Of a stretch of 64,000 bases of DNA, positions 1 to 8,552 are shown piece by piece (the first letter of the stretch is position 1; every line of letters starts with the position of its first letter). The notes beneath the pieces were generated by a model that was not told where the DNA came from, made no database searches, and worked only from the letters and a program-made list of their open reading frames with translations. Origin of the DNA: Sphingomonas sp. MA1305 (GTDB lineage: Bacteria > Pseudomonadota > Alphaproteobacteria > Sphingomonadales > Sphingomonadaceae); contig NZ_RCVT01000001.1 of NCBI RefSeq assembly GCF_016107325.1, forward strand, positions 1,550,001 to 1,614,000. The letters run 5' to 3'. The position numbers and the translations under genes are program-made.

Positions 1-625
<625 letters not shown>

Positions 626-643
626 AACGGGAACGATAAGCGG

Positions 644-1843
644 CTAGACGGACGCCGTCAAAGCGTCGGCGGGATCGCCCGCCACCGCCGCGGCGATCAG
701 CGCGCGATGCTGGCGGCCGGTCTCCGCCCAATCGTAGCGCTCGGCATAGGCGCGGGTCGCGGCGCGGGCCGGCGGATCGGCGAGCAGCGCGGCGAGCGCG
801 TCGCGGATCGCGGCGACGCTGCGCCCGGCGGCGAGGCGGCCGGCGGCGGGAGCGCGCACCACCTCCGGCGAGCCCCAGACCGGCGTCGCGACCAGCGGCG
901 TGCCGCAGGCGAGCGATTCGAGCAGGACGTTGGCGATCCCCTCGCGGTCCGAGCAATTCACCGTGACGTCGGCGGCGCCGTAGAGCGCCGGCAGATCGGG
1001 CTGGTCGACATGGCCGAGCAGCGCGACCCGGTCTGCGACGCCGAGTTGCGCGATCAGCGCCCGCAGCGCCGCCTCGCGCGGTCCGTGGCCGACGATCGCC
1101 AGCCGCACGCCGGGCAACGCGGCGACGGCGCGGATCGCATAATCATGGCCCTTGCCGTCGACGAGATGGCCGACCGACAGCACCACCGGCCCGTCCCAGC
1201 CGTGCGTGGCGCGGACGGCGACGCGATCCGCAGGCGGGTGGAAAAGGGCGAGGTCGACGCCATGCTCGACGACGTGGAGCCGCGCCGGCGGCGCCCCGGC
1301 CTCAACCAGCGCGTCGCGCAGCGCGGCGCAGACGGTGGTGACCGCCGCGGCGCCGCGGATCGCGCGCAGCATCATCGCACGCTGGCGACGGAAGCCGGCG
1401 ATGACGCTGACGTCGGTGCCGAGCGCGGTCATCAGATAGGGCACGCCGAGCCGCCGGGCGAGCAGCGCCGCGGCGACGCCGTCCGGATAGAGATAATAGG
1501 AATCGATGACGTCGAAGGCGAAATCCTGCCGCAACCGAGCGAGATGCGGATAGAGCGCCGCCGCCATCAGCCACGGCTGCGCGGTCATGCCGATCCGCGG
1601 CAGCATCGGATAGCGGGGATGGCTGATCGCGATGCCGCGCCGCTCCGCCGCCGCCGGCACTTCGGCCAGTTCGGCATAGCGGCCGAAGCGGGCATGCCGG
1701 CTGGGGAACCACGGCAGCGGCGCGACGACGCGTACCGCATCCCCCGCCGCCGCGGCGAGATGGGCGACGCGATGTTCGATGAAGATGCCGTGCCGACGCT
1801 GCACCGCATTGGGATACAGGCTGGACAGCACCAGGATCTTCAT
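644..1843 (-). CDS. Glycosyltransferase family 4 (GT-B fold)
   Basis: Predicted retaining glycosyltransferase of about 399 residues that moves a sugar from a nucleotide donor to an unknown acceptor in the cytoplasm. The N-terminal half starts MKILVLSSLYPN with RHGIFIEHRV, typical of the TuaC/RfaB-like group; the C-terminal half carries VVLSVGHLVDGKGHDYAIRA, then LLGHVDQPDLPALYGAADV and the donor-binding EGIANVLLESLACGTPLVAT segment with the conserved glutamates. The ATG at 1843 is chosen over an upstream in-frame GTG because MKILVLSSL is the usual family start. No polysaccharide locus surrounds it: the next gene is parC, so the product made cannot be inferred. Broad family assignment is firm, acceptor unknown. 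Confidence 0.85.
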   Translation of the reverse strand: MKILVLSSLYPNAVQRRHGIFIEHRVAHLAAAAGDAVRVVAPLPWFPSRHARFGRYAELAEVPAAAERRGIAISHPRYPMLPRIGMTAQPWLMAAALYPHLARLRQDFAFDVIDSYYLYPDGVAAALLARRLGVPYLMTALGTDVSVIAGFRRQRAMMLRAIRGAAAVTTVCAALRDALVEAGAPPARLHVVEHGVDLALFHPPADRVAVRATHGWDGPVVLSVGHLVDGKGHDYAIRAVAALPGVRLAIVGHGPREAALRALIAQLGVADRVALLGHVDQPDLPALYGAADVTVNCSDREGIANVLLESLACGTPLVATPVWGSPEVVRAPAAGRLAAGRSVAAIRDALAALLADPPARAATRAYAERYDWAETGRQHRALIAAAVAGDPADALTASV

Positions 1844-1919
1844 GTCGTGTGCCAGGCTCCCCACGGGCGATCGCGTCCAACCAGGTCCGGCCGCTTAGGC
1901 CGTATGTCTGTCGGTCCGG

Positions 1920-2837
1920 TTAATGCGCGCCGGGCGGGCCGCGCGAAGGGTCGGCAGCGGTGCCGTGCGGCTGGGCCAAGGGCAGGGTCTGCGCCGTCGC
2001 TGGATCGACATAGCCGTCGTTGACCAGAAAGGCGCGCAGGCGGGCCGGGAAGTCGGGCGTGTCCCGGCTGTAATGGGCCAGCATGACGCGCCACGCGGCG
2101 GATACCCGCCCGAGACGCGCAGCATCCGCGACGAAGGCGGCGCATTGGCCGTTCCGCTCGGTCTCCGTCGACAGGCAGAGTCGGCGTCGCGCCGGCAGGT
2201 CGCGGGCGAACAGGGGCCGCACGACGGGATCGGCGGATATGTCGATGGTCCGCCCCTCACGCTGGGTCAGGACCATGGGGATTCCTCGGACGCAGCCGTT
2301 GCATACTTGCGAGAAATTGAAGCCCGGCGCCTCCAGCACGAGGCCTGGCCAACCCTGTTGCCGGCGACCGAGTGGAACCAGTTTCACCTCGCCGATCAGC
2401 TCGGCCGAGCCCTGATGGGTCAGTGGCACCGCCCGGAACCCGCCGGCGGTCGGCTCGATGACCGTGACGGCGGTGATCCCGGCCGAACCGCCCCATTGAT
2501 TGTCCACCACGACCCCGGCGCGGCCCGATCGGGACAGGCGGACGATGGCGACCCGCACGTAGGACGCTTCGCGGTCGCTGACCATATCGAACGGCGGCAA
2601 GCCCGGCTCGGTCGCGGTGATCCGGGCCTGGTTGCTGACGCCTTCGTTATTGCACCCTTCGTTCTGCTGCCGCTCACGACAGGGCGTGGCGGTCACCGTC
2701 ACGGTCAGCCCGCCGGCCGTCAGCGCCAGCGGGACGACGGGGTGGATGCCCCAGGTCCGGAACGTCTCCGGCGGCACGGAGGTCACCGGCATCGCCGCAC
2801 CGAGCAAAAGGGGAATCAGGCCGCCCAGCACGCGCAT
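1920..2837 (-). CDS. Secreted hypothetical protein
   Basis: Unrecognised protein of about 305 residues. It begins with a clear signal peptide (RVLGGLIPLLLGAAMPVTS), so it is probably periplasmic. Several cysteines appear as pairs (TPCRERQQNEGC, VCNGCVRG, LCLSTETERNGQC), suggesting disulfide bonds. The middle part is beta-rich in character (YVRVAIVRLSRSGRAGVVVD). The second of two adjacent ATGs is used because the GGAG at about 2844-2847 is then 7 nt away. It is transcribed away from the heme-type receptor gene at 3130 across a 290-bp divergent region that contains an iron-box-like palindrome, so shared regulation is possible but unproven. Confidence 0.65.
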   Translation of the reverse strand: MRVLGGLIPLLLGAAMPVTSVPPETFRTWGIHPVVPLALTAGGLTVTVTATPCRERQQNEGCNNEGVSNQARITATEPGLPPFDMVSDREASYVRVAIVRLSRSGRAGVVVDNQWGGSAGITAVTVIEPTAGGFRAVPLTHQGSAELIGEVKLVPLGRRQQGWPGLVLEAPGFNFSQVCNGCVRGIPMVLTQREGRTIDISADPVVRPLFARDLPARRRLCLSTETERNGQCAAFVADAARLGRVSAAWRVMLAHYSRDTPDFPARLRAFLVNDGYVDPATAQTLPLAQPHGTAADPSRGPPGAH

Positions 2838-3046
2838 CATGCGTCTCCAAATCGATACGGCAGACTAGACCGCCACGCACTCCGGCTGAAGGAGTCGAGG
2901 CGAACCTGACCGGCCCCGCGAAACCGGGCGGATCGCCACTCCGTGACACCGGGCCGGAATAAACTCCATCGCCGCGGACCTGAAGCGACTCGTTCGTGCG
3001 CCGGTGCTCGGTTCGGCCAGACCAAAAATCCTGTTCCTACCACCTC

Positions 3047-3063
3047 TTGCGATCGACTCGCAA
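3047..3063. promoter_or_regulatory. Candidate iron-responsive operator (Fur-like palindrome)
   Basis: TTGCGATCGACTCGCAA is a perfect inverted repeat TTGCGA-N5-TCGCAA, 67 bp upstream of the heme-type receptor start. The same arms with almost the same spacer occur upstream of bfd-bfr (29435-29451). Half-site-like TTGCGA copies also follow at about 3096-3113. The form resembles alphaproteobacterial Fur-family boxes; which regulator binds is inference. Confidence 0.5.
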
Positions 3064-3129
3064 AAACTAGTTGTACGACCCGTCCCGCCGCTTTATTGCG
3101 ACTGCGTTGCGATAGCTTAAGGGGGAAAT

Positions 3130-5307
3130 ATGCTGGTGACGCTGGCCGCTTTGGCGGCATTGGGCGGCCCGGTGCCATCCAGGGGAGATGATGCACGAGA
3201 TCAGCGGGACGTGGTCGTCACCGCCACGCGCACGCCGGTCGCGGTGCAGGACGCGCCGGTCACCGTCTCCGCCAAGACCGCGGAGGACATTGCTGGGGAA
3301 TTGGCCACCGACATCCGCGACCTCGTCCGCTTCGAGCCCGGGATCAGCGTCCGCCGCGCCCCGACGCGGTTCGGTGCGGCGATGGGATCGACCGGGCGCG
3401 CCGGCAATGAAGGTTTCGCGGTGCGCGGCATCGGCGGCAACCGCGTGCTGATCCAGGTCGACGGCGTGCGCGTCCCCTATGGCTTCAGCTTCGGCGCGCA
3501 GGACGTCGGACGCGGCGACTCTGTCGACCTCGGCCTGGTCAAGTCGGTCGAGTTCCTGCGCGGGCCGGCGTCGGCGCTGTACGGCAGCGACGGGCTGGCC
3601 GGCGCGGTCAGTTTCACCACCAGCGACCCCGCCGACATCCTCGGCGAATGCTCGTTCGGCGGGTCGGTACGTACCCAGTTCAATGCCGCCGACGCCGAAT
3701 TCAGCCAGTCCGCCGTCGTCGCGGCACGATCGGGCGACGTGTCGACGCTGCTGGCCTATACGCGCCGCGACTTCGCCGCATTGAAGAACCGCGGCGACGT
3801 CGAGGGCACCGGCGTCGCCCGCACCGCGCCAAACCCGCAGACCGGCCATGCCAATGCCGTGCTCGGCAAGCTGGTCTGGGACGTCGCCCCCGGCCAGCGG
3901 CTGCGCGCGACCGGGGAAGTGCTCGACCATCATGTCGCCACCGACGTGCTGACCGGGATCAACGCCAGCGTCGCCGGTCTGCAGGCGCGCGACGCCGCCC
4001 GACGCTGGCGCGGCGCGCTCGACTGGACCTATGACGGCGGCGGCCTGATCCAGTTCGCGCGCGCCGCCGCCTATGTGCAGGATGCCGACAACCGCCAGTT
4101 CAGCGCCGAAGAGCGACGCACGCTGCCCAGCCGCACCCGGCTGAACACCTTCGAGAACCGCGTCTATGGGACATCCGGCGAGCTGCGGCTGGGCTTTGCG
4201 ACCGGTGCCATAACGCACCGGTTGGTCACCGGCGCCGACCTCAGCGTGCTGCGCCAGCGCGGGGTGCGCGACGGCACCGTGCCGCCTCGCGGCGAGACCT
4301 TTCCGACCCGCGCCTTTCCGACCACCGATTTCACGCTCGCCGGCGCCTTCGTCGGCGACGAGATCGGCCTGGGCCCGCTGACCCTGCACCCGGCCGTCCG
4401 CTATGACGCCTACCGCCTGTCGCCGCGGCGCGATCCGCTACTGCCGAATTTCGCCACCGCCGGACAGAGCAGCGACCGGCTGAGCCCGCGCCTCGGCGCG
4501 GTGGCCACACTCGCCCCGACGATCCGCCTGTTCGCCAGCTACGCCCGCGGCTTCCGCGCGCCCGAACCGGGGCAGATCAATCAATATTTCTCCAACCTGA
4601 CCTCCGGCTACACCTCCATCCCCAATCCCGCCCTGCGGCCGGAGACAAGCGCGGCGGTGGAGGCCGGCCTTCGCCTCGACAGCACGGCGGTGGACCTGTC
4701 GGCCAGCGTCTTCCGCGCCCGATACCGCGACTTCATCAGCCAGGAGCTGGTCGGCGGCCGCTTCACGCAGAGCGATCCGGCGCTGTTCCAGTTCATCAAC
4801 CTCGACCGCGCCAGCGTGCGCGGTGCCGAGGCGCGCTTCGCGACGCGCGCGGCCAACGGGCTGAGCGGGCAATTGGCGATCGCCTATGCCGAAGGCGAGC
4901 AGATCGGGCCTGACGGCATCGCCAAACCGCTGGCGACGATCGATCCGCTCAAGCTGGTCGCGGGGATCGGCTGGCGCGAGCCGCAGCGCGGCCGGTTCGG
5001 CGGTCAATTGCTGCTCACCCACAGCGCCCGCAAGGCCGCGCACGACACCGACGGCCTGTGCACCGGCACCTGCTTCCGGCCCGATGCTTTCACCATCCTC
5101 GACGCAACCCTATTCGCCCGGTTGAGCGAGGCGCTGACGCTGCGCGCTGGCATCTTCAACCTGACCAATGCGACCTACGCCTATTGGTCCGACGTACGCG
5201 GGCTCGCCGAGCCCCGCCCCCTGCCCGCCGGCGCCGCGGACGTCCCCCCCGCCGCCTTCACCCAGCCGGGACGCAACGCCAGCGCCTCGCTGACCTATCG
5301 CTTCTGA
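3130..5307 (+). CDS. TonB-dependent heme/hemoglobin-type outer membrane receptor
   Basis: Predicted 725-residue outer membrane receptor taking up heme or a heme protein with TonB-ExbBD energy. A short signal peptide is followed by a TonB-box-like DVVVTATRTP, a plug domain (QVDGVRVPYGF, LRGPASALYGSDGLAGAVSF) and a 22-strand-type barrel ending in ASASLTYRF with the terminal aromatic. The FRAP motif (residues about 475-478) and an NPAL box (about 499-502) match the paired FRAP/NPNL boxes of heme receptors. The histidine usually found between these boxes is absent here; the spacer has tyrosines instead. ATG at 3130 has AGGGGGA 4-6 nt upstream. A DUF6607-like gene follows 13 bp later, and a Fur-like palindrome precedes it. 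Confidence 0.85.
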   Translation: MLVTLAALAALGGPVPSRGDDARDQRDVVVTATRTPVAVQDAPVTVSAKTAEDIAGELATDIRDLVRFEPGISVRRAPTRFGAAMGSTGRAGNEGFAVRGIGGNRVLIQVDGVRVPYGFSFGAQDVGRGDSVDLGLVKSVEFLRGPASALYGSDGLAGAVSFTTSDPADILGECSFGGSVRTQFNAADAEFSQSAVVAARSGDVSTLLAYTRRDFAALKNRGDVEGTGVARTAPNPQTGHANAVLGKLVWDVAPGQRLRATGEVLDHHVATDVLTGINASVAGLQARDAARRWRGALDWTYDGGGLIQFARAAAYVQDADNRQFSAEERRTLPSRTRLNTFENRVYGTSGELRLGFATGAITHRLVTGADLSVLRQRGVRDGTVPPRGETFPTRAFPTTDFTLAGAFVGDEIGLGPLTLHPAVRYDAYRLSPRRDPLLPNFATAGQSSDRLSPRLGAVATLAPTIRLFASYARGFRAPEPGQINQYFSNLTSGYTSIPNPALRPETSAAVEAGLRLDSTAVDLSASVFRARYRDFISQELVGGRFTQSDPALFQFINLDRASVRGAEARFATRAANGLSGQLAIAYAEGEQIGPDGIAKPLATIDPLKLVAGIGWREPQRGRFGGQLLLTHSARKAAHDTDGLCTGTCFRPDAFTILDATLFARLSEALTLRAGIFNLTNATYAYWSDVRGLAEPRPLPAGAADVPPAAFTQPGRNASASLTYRF

Positions 5308-5320
5308 AAGGATGCCGTCG

Positions 5321-6307
5321 ATGTCCACTCGTCCGCTTGCCGCCGTCGCGATCGTCGCGCTGTGCTTCGCCCCCGCCCTCACCCCGGCGCGCGCCGATGG
5401 CCCGCTTCGCCAGAGCGTGGCCGAGGCGCAGGCCGCCAAGGCCGCCGACCGCGCCGAGATCCTGGCGATGGCCGGCCATTACCGCGTCCGCTTCGACATG
5501 CAGGAGACGACGCCGTGGCAGGCGGACTATGTGCCGCTCGAACGCGAGATCTCGGGCGGCAACGAGGTGGTCCGCGTCGTCGAGGACAGGCCGGACCATA
5601 TCGCGCTCCAGCATCTGCTGGTCCTGTCCGCGGGCGGCCAGACGCATGTCATCAAGCACTGGCGCCAGGATTGGGATTATCAGCCCAGCCGCGTGCTGGT
5701 CTATGCCGGTCCCGGCAAATGGGTGTGGGAGGTGGTGCCCGAGCGGATGCGGGCCGGCCGCTGGTCGCAGACCGTGTACCAGGTCGACGACAGTCCGCGT
5801 TACGCCGGCTGGGGCCAGTTCGAGACGCAGGGCGGCATCCGGCGCTGGCGATCGAACTGGACCTGGCGCCCCGTCGCCCGCCGCGATGCGGTCCGGCATC
5901 CGGTCTACGATCGTTATTATGCGATCAACCGCCATCAGCCGACGCCGACCGGCTGGATCCACTGGCAGGACAATCTGAAGATGGGCCTGAAGCAGGGCAG
6001 GCTCGTGCCGATCGTGCAGGAATCGGTGCTCAACACCTACCAACGATCCGAGGAATTCGACGCCAAGGCCGCCGACGCCTATTGGGCGAAGACCCAGGAC
6101 TATTGGGCGCGGGTCCGCGCCGCCTGGGCGAAGGCCGCGGACAGCAAGGACGGCATCGCAATCGCCGAGGAGGCGGAGACCGGCACGGTGATCAGCGCCC
6201 GGCTACTCAGCATCGGCGACGACATCGCGGCGGGAAAGACGCCCGTCGAGGCGGGGGCGGCCGAAGCCGCGGCGCTGATCGAAGGGAGCACGGGCCGCGT
6301 TGGTTGA
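5321..6307 (+). CDS. DUF6607-like secreted protein, partner of heme-type receptor
   Basis: About 328 residues with an Ala-rich signal peptide (STRPLAAVAIVALCFAPAL). The mature part holds AMAGHYRVRFDMQET, VIKHWRQDWDYQP, WVWEVVPERMRAGRWSQTVYQVDDSP and WIHWQDNLKMGLK, a Trp/Arg-rich pattern I associate with the DUF6607 family, which often sits next to TonB receptors; no biochemical role is established that I know of. The ATG at 5321 is preferred to the one at 5312 because GAAAGGA (5306-5312) is 8 nt from it. The gene is 13 bp after the receptor and surely in the same transcript, so a role in heme or iron handling at the cell surface or in the periplasm is inferred. Confidence 0.7.
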   Translation: MSTRPLAAVAIVALCFAPALTPARADGPLRQSVAEAQAAKAADRAEILAMAGHYRVRFDMQETTPWQADYVPLEREISGGNEVVRVVEDRPDHIALQHLLVLSAGGQTHVIKHWRQDWDYQPSRVLVYAGPGKWVWEVVPERMRAGRWSQTVYQVDDSPRYAGWGQFETQGGIRRWRSNWTWRPVARRDAVRHPVYDRYYAINRHQPTPTGWIHWQDNLKMGLKQGRLVPIVQESVLNTYQRSEEFDAKAADAYWAKTQDYWARVRAAWAKAADSKDGIAIAEEAETGTVISARLLSIGDDIAAGKTPVEAGAAEAAALIEGSTGRVG

Positions 6308-6722
6308 GCGCCGTAGCCTGACATCTGGACCGTCTGTGGCGAGATAACGCCGGGTCGTAGTCCGGTGTACGCATTCGCCAAGGGCGGCCGATGGGAAGGC
6401 GACATAGACATAGACGCAGCTTCCCTGAAGGCGACTGCCTGACAGCGGCATGTCCGTGCACCGCCGAAGCGGAAAGGCCGCTGACGCCCGGAATCGGCCG
6501 GCCTGCTCGCTCCCCAAATCGGACGCCCTTGCCAAGGATTGCGCCATCAGCGCACCCGATCGTCTGCCTCATGGACCGGACGAGCGCCCCCCAAAGATGC
6601 ATGACGCGTCAAATGTGTCCCGAATTGATACGGTTAACCGTCGCTTTACCGTAACACTGCTGACCTAATTTTGGCTTTCCGCGGGACTGAGACCCGTTTG
6701 GAAAATAAGCCGGGGAAAGCCT
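6308..6722. other. Intergenic region upstream of PEP-CTERM gene
   Basis: No convincing gene. Small open frames here lack a ribosome binding site and family features. The last ~100 bp is relatively AT-rich and ends in a good Shine-Dalgarno (GGGGAAAG) before the PEP-CTERM gene, so the promoter probably lies near 6610-6690. Confidence 0.4.
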
Positions 6723-7637
6723 ATGAAATCGAAATTCGTGATGGCGATCGTGTCGATTGCGACGAGCGCGTCAGCATCGCAGGCCATTGCCGCAGATGTG
6801 CTCAATCCGGGCAATGGAGCGCCCTATGCGTTGACCTCCAACAGCTATACGCAGGACTTCAACAGTCTCAAGTCGATCACGTCGAGTCCGACTCCTGCCG
6901 ATGCTCTGCCAGATGGCTGGCAGACGTTTGAAAGCGGTTCTGCCGCTAACGGAACCTACCAGTTTGGCACGTCGGGCAGCAACACTCCTGGCGTTTGGAG
7001 CTTTGGCCTGACCAGCGATCGCGCACTCGGTGGCCATGCCAGCACCTCGGTGCCACTGATCTATATCGGGGCGCTTTTCGAGAACGGCCTGGGCAGCACG
7101 ATCGACGCGCTGGATATCAGTTACACCGGCGAGCAATGGCAAAAAGGCTACAACCGCGCGACAATGCGTTTTCAATATTCGCTCGACGCGACCGACATCA
7201 ATAGCGGCACCTGGCTGTCGTTCGGCGATCTGGATTTCACTGCTCCGAATTCCGTGCCTTATGCCGGTAGCCAATTCGGCATAACGCAGACCAACGGTAA
7301 TGCGACTGCGTACCGCACGTCGTTAAACGGCGTGCTTAGCGGCCTCTCGATCGGCGCGGGAAGCACCTTCGGTATCCGCTGGGTGTTCAACGACATTGAT
7401 CCGGCGGGTGTCACCTCCGATGACGGATTAGGTGTCGACGACTTCAGGCTTACCGCCTCAACGGCTGCCGTACCCGAGCCTGCAACCTGGGCGATGATGA
7501 TCTTGGGCATGGCTGCTGTCGGCTTAGCTATGCGATCGAAGAAACGCCCTGCCGCCGGACACGGGCGGACACGTGGGGCACCGGGTCATCTCGCGCGGGC
7601 GTCAGTCCGAATCTCGGAAGGCCTGCTACCAGGATAG
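6723..7637 (+). CDS. PEP-CTERM sorting domain protein
   Basis: Secreted protein of 304 residues expected to be sorted by an exosortase. It has an N-terminal signal peptide (KSKFVMAIVSIATSASASQAIAA), a Ser/Thr/Gly-rich beta-type body (YTQDFNSLKSI, LDISYTGEQWQKGYNRATM, FGIRWVFNDIDPAG with DDGLGVDDFRL), and the sorting tail VPEPATWAMMILGMAAVGLAM followed by basic RSKKR. PEPxxWAMMI is the sphingomonad version of the motif. Unusually, about 31 residues (PAAGHGRTRGAPG...) follow the basic cluster, where such proteins normally end. Start is supported by GGGGAAAG upstream. No exosortase gene is in the window. Function of the exported body is unknown. Confidence 0.85.
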   Translation: MKSKFVMAIVSIATSASASQAIAADVLNPGNGAPYALTSNSYTQDFNSLKSITSSPTPADALPDGWQTFESGSAANGTYQFGTSGSNTPGVWSFGLTSDRALGGHASTSVPLIYIGALFENGLGSTIDALDISYTGEQWQKGYNRATMRFQYSLDATDINSGTWLSFGDLDFTAPNSVPYAGSQFGITQTNGNATAYRTSLNGVLSGLSIGAGSTFGIRWVFNDIDPAGVTSDDGLGVDDFRLTASTAAVPEPATWAMMILGMAAVGLAMRSKKRPAAGHGRTRGAPGHLARASVRISEGLLPG

Positions 7638-7954
7638 ACGAGGGCTTACGTCCGTGCAGGTCTACTTCCGCCCTTGGCAGAGCCTGCCATTGACGTGAGG
7701 CTCGCCTATAAACGGGATACGGCTCCCATTTTCTTCTGAAGGCGGATTTGCGCAAACTGGCGAACGCTCTCACCGCCTATGAGAAAAAAGTGACATGCGA
7801 TGCTGAGATACCCTCCACCGCACCAATGCACTCCGACGGCTTCGTGGAAGCAATAATACCAGACCGCGAGCGCTATACCCACGTCCGCCCCCCAAAGGCG
7901 GACGTCCGGCCGTCTGGCACGTGAGCCAGAGTCGGGTCACACGAGTGATCAGGG
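7638..7954. other. Intergenic region with hairpin
   Basis: No gene recognised between the PEP-CTERM gene and tRNA-Gly. A hairpin GTCCGCC-N7-GGCGGAC lies at 7883-7903; it has no T-run and is not a classic terminator. Confidence 0.35.
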
Positions 7955-8025
7955 AGCGGGTGAAGGGAATCGAACCCTCGTCGTAAGCTTGGGAAGCTTC
8001 TGCTCTACCATTGAGCTACACCCGC
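7955..8025 (-). tRNA. tRNA-Gly (CCC anticodon)
   Basis: On the minus strand the sequence folds as a full cloverleaf: acceptor GCGGGTG pairing with CACCCGC, D-arm GCTC/GAGC around AATGGTA, anticodon loop TTCCCAA giving anticodon CCC, and T-arm with GGTTCGATTCC. The discriminator is T and no CCA is encoded (CCC follows). A damaged copy of its 5' half occurs at 22671-22711. Confidence 0.9.
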
Positions 8026-8552
8026 ATATCAACGACTTGGCGCTGATCTGACCGCTTGCGAGGCTCCGGTTCACAGACCCGCGTGCGATCCGATGGCCGA
8101 CTGCCACATTCCTGGCTTGGTCGTCAACGTAGATCGTCCGGATCTGTCAGACGTCGTCGGCTACGGTCGCCGAGACATCGGCAGCGGTGTCGCGGTGAAC
8201 GTCGTCGTGCCGGAACGGCGCCATGGCCGCCGTTCGACCCGAACACTGGACCGGCGCGGGCGAGGACGGAAGAACCCCCACCTGCGTCGAGCCTGACACA
8301 GGTACGCGTTGCTGCAAACAGGCAACATATTACTATCCATGCGACCGCCGTCTCGGTCGACGACGTAGCGGCTTTCGGGCGCGGGCGGCACGCGCAGGGC
8401 GATTGAACGACGGGCCATATCTTGCACGGCCGACGTTGAAGACTTCGTTCATTATAAAACCCCAATCTTCCGATTGACGCGCAACCGCAACCAAAGCGTC
8501 ACACACCATCCATAGCCCGCGACCAGCCGATCACGGCGAAGGGCGGGGTATC
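8026..8552. other. Intergenic region, nothing recognised
   Basis: About 530 bp between tRNA-Gly and the second TonB receptor. Open frames on both strands show no family features or credible ribosome binding sites. The last 100 bp, with more A/T, likely carries the promoter of the receptor-phosphatase pair. Confidence 0.4.

Noticed and set aside
6391..6654. Short open frames upstream of the PEP-CTERM gene
   Set aside because: No start signals or family features; the region more likely carries the promoter.
8056..8406. Small open frames between tRNA-Gly and the TonB receptor
   Set aside because: Frames on both strands overlap each other, with no ribosome binding site or recognisable domain.
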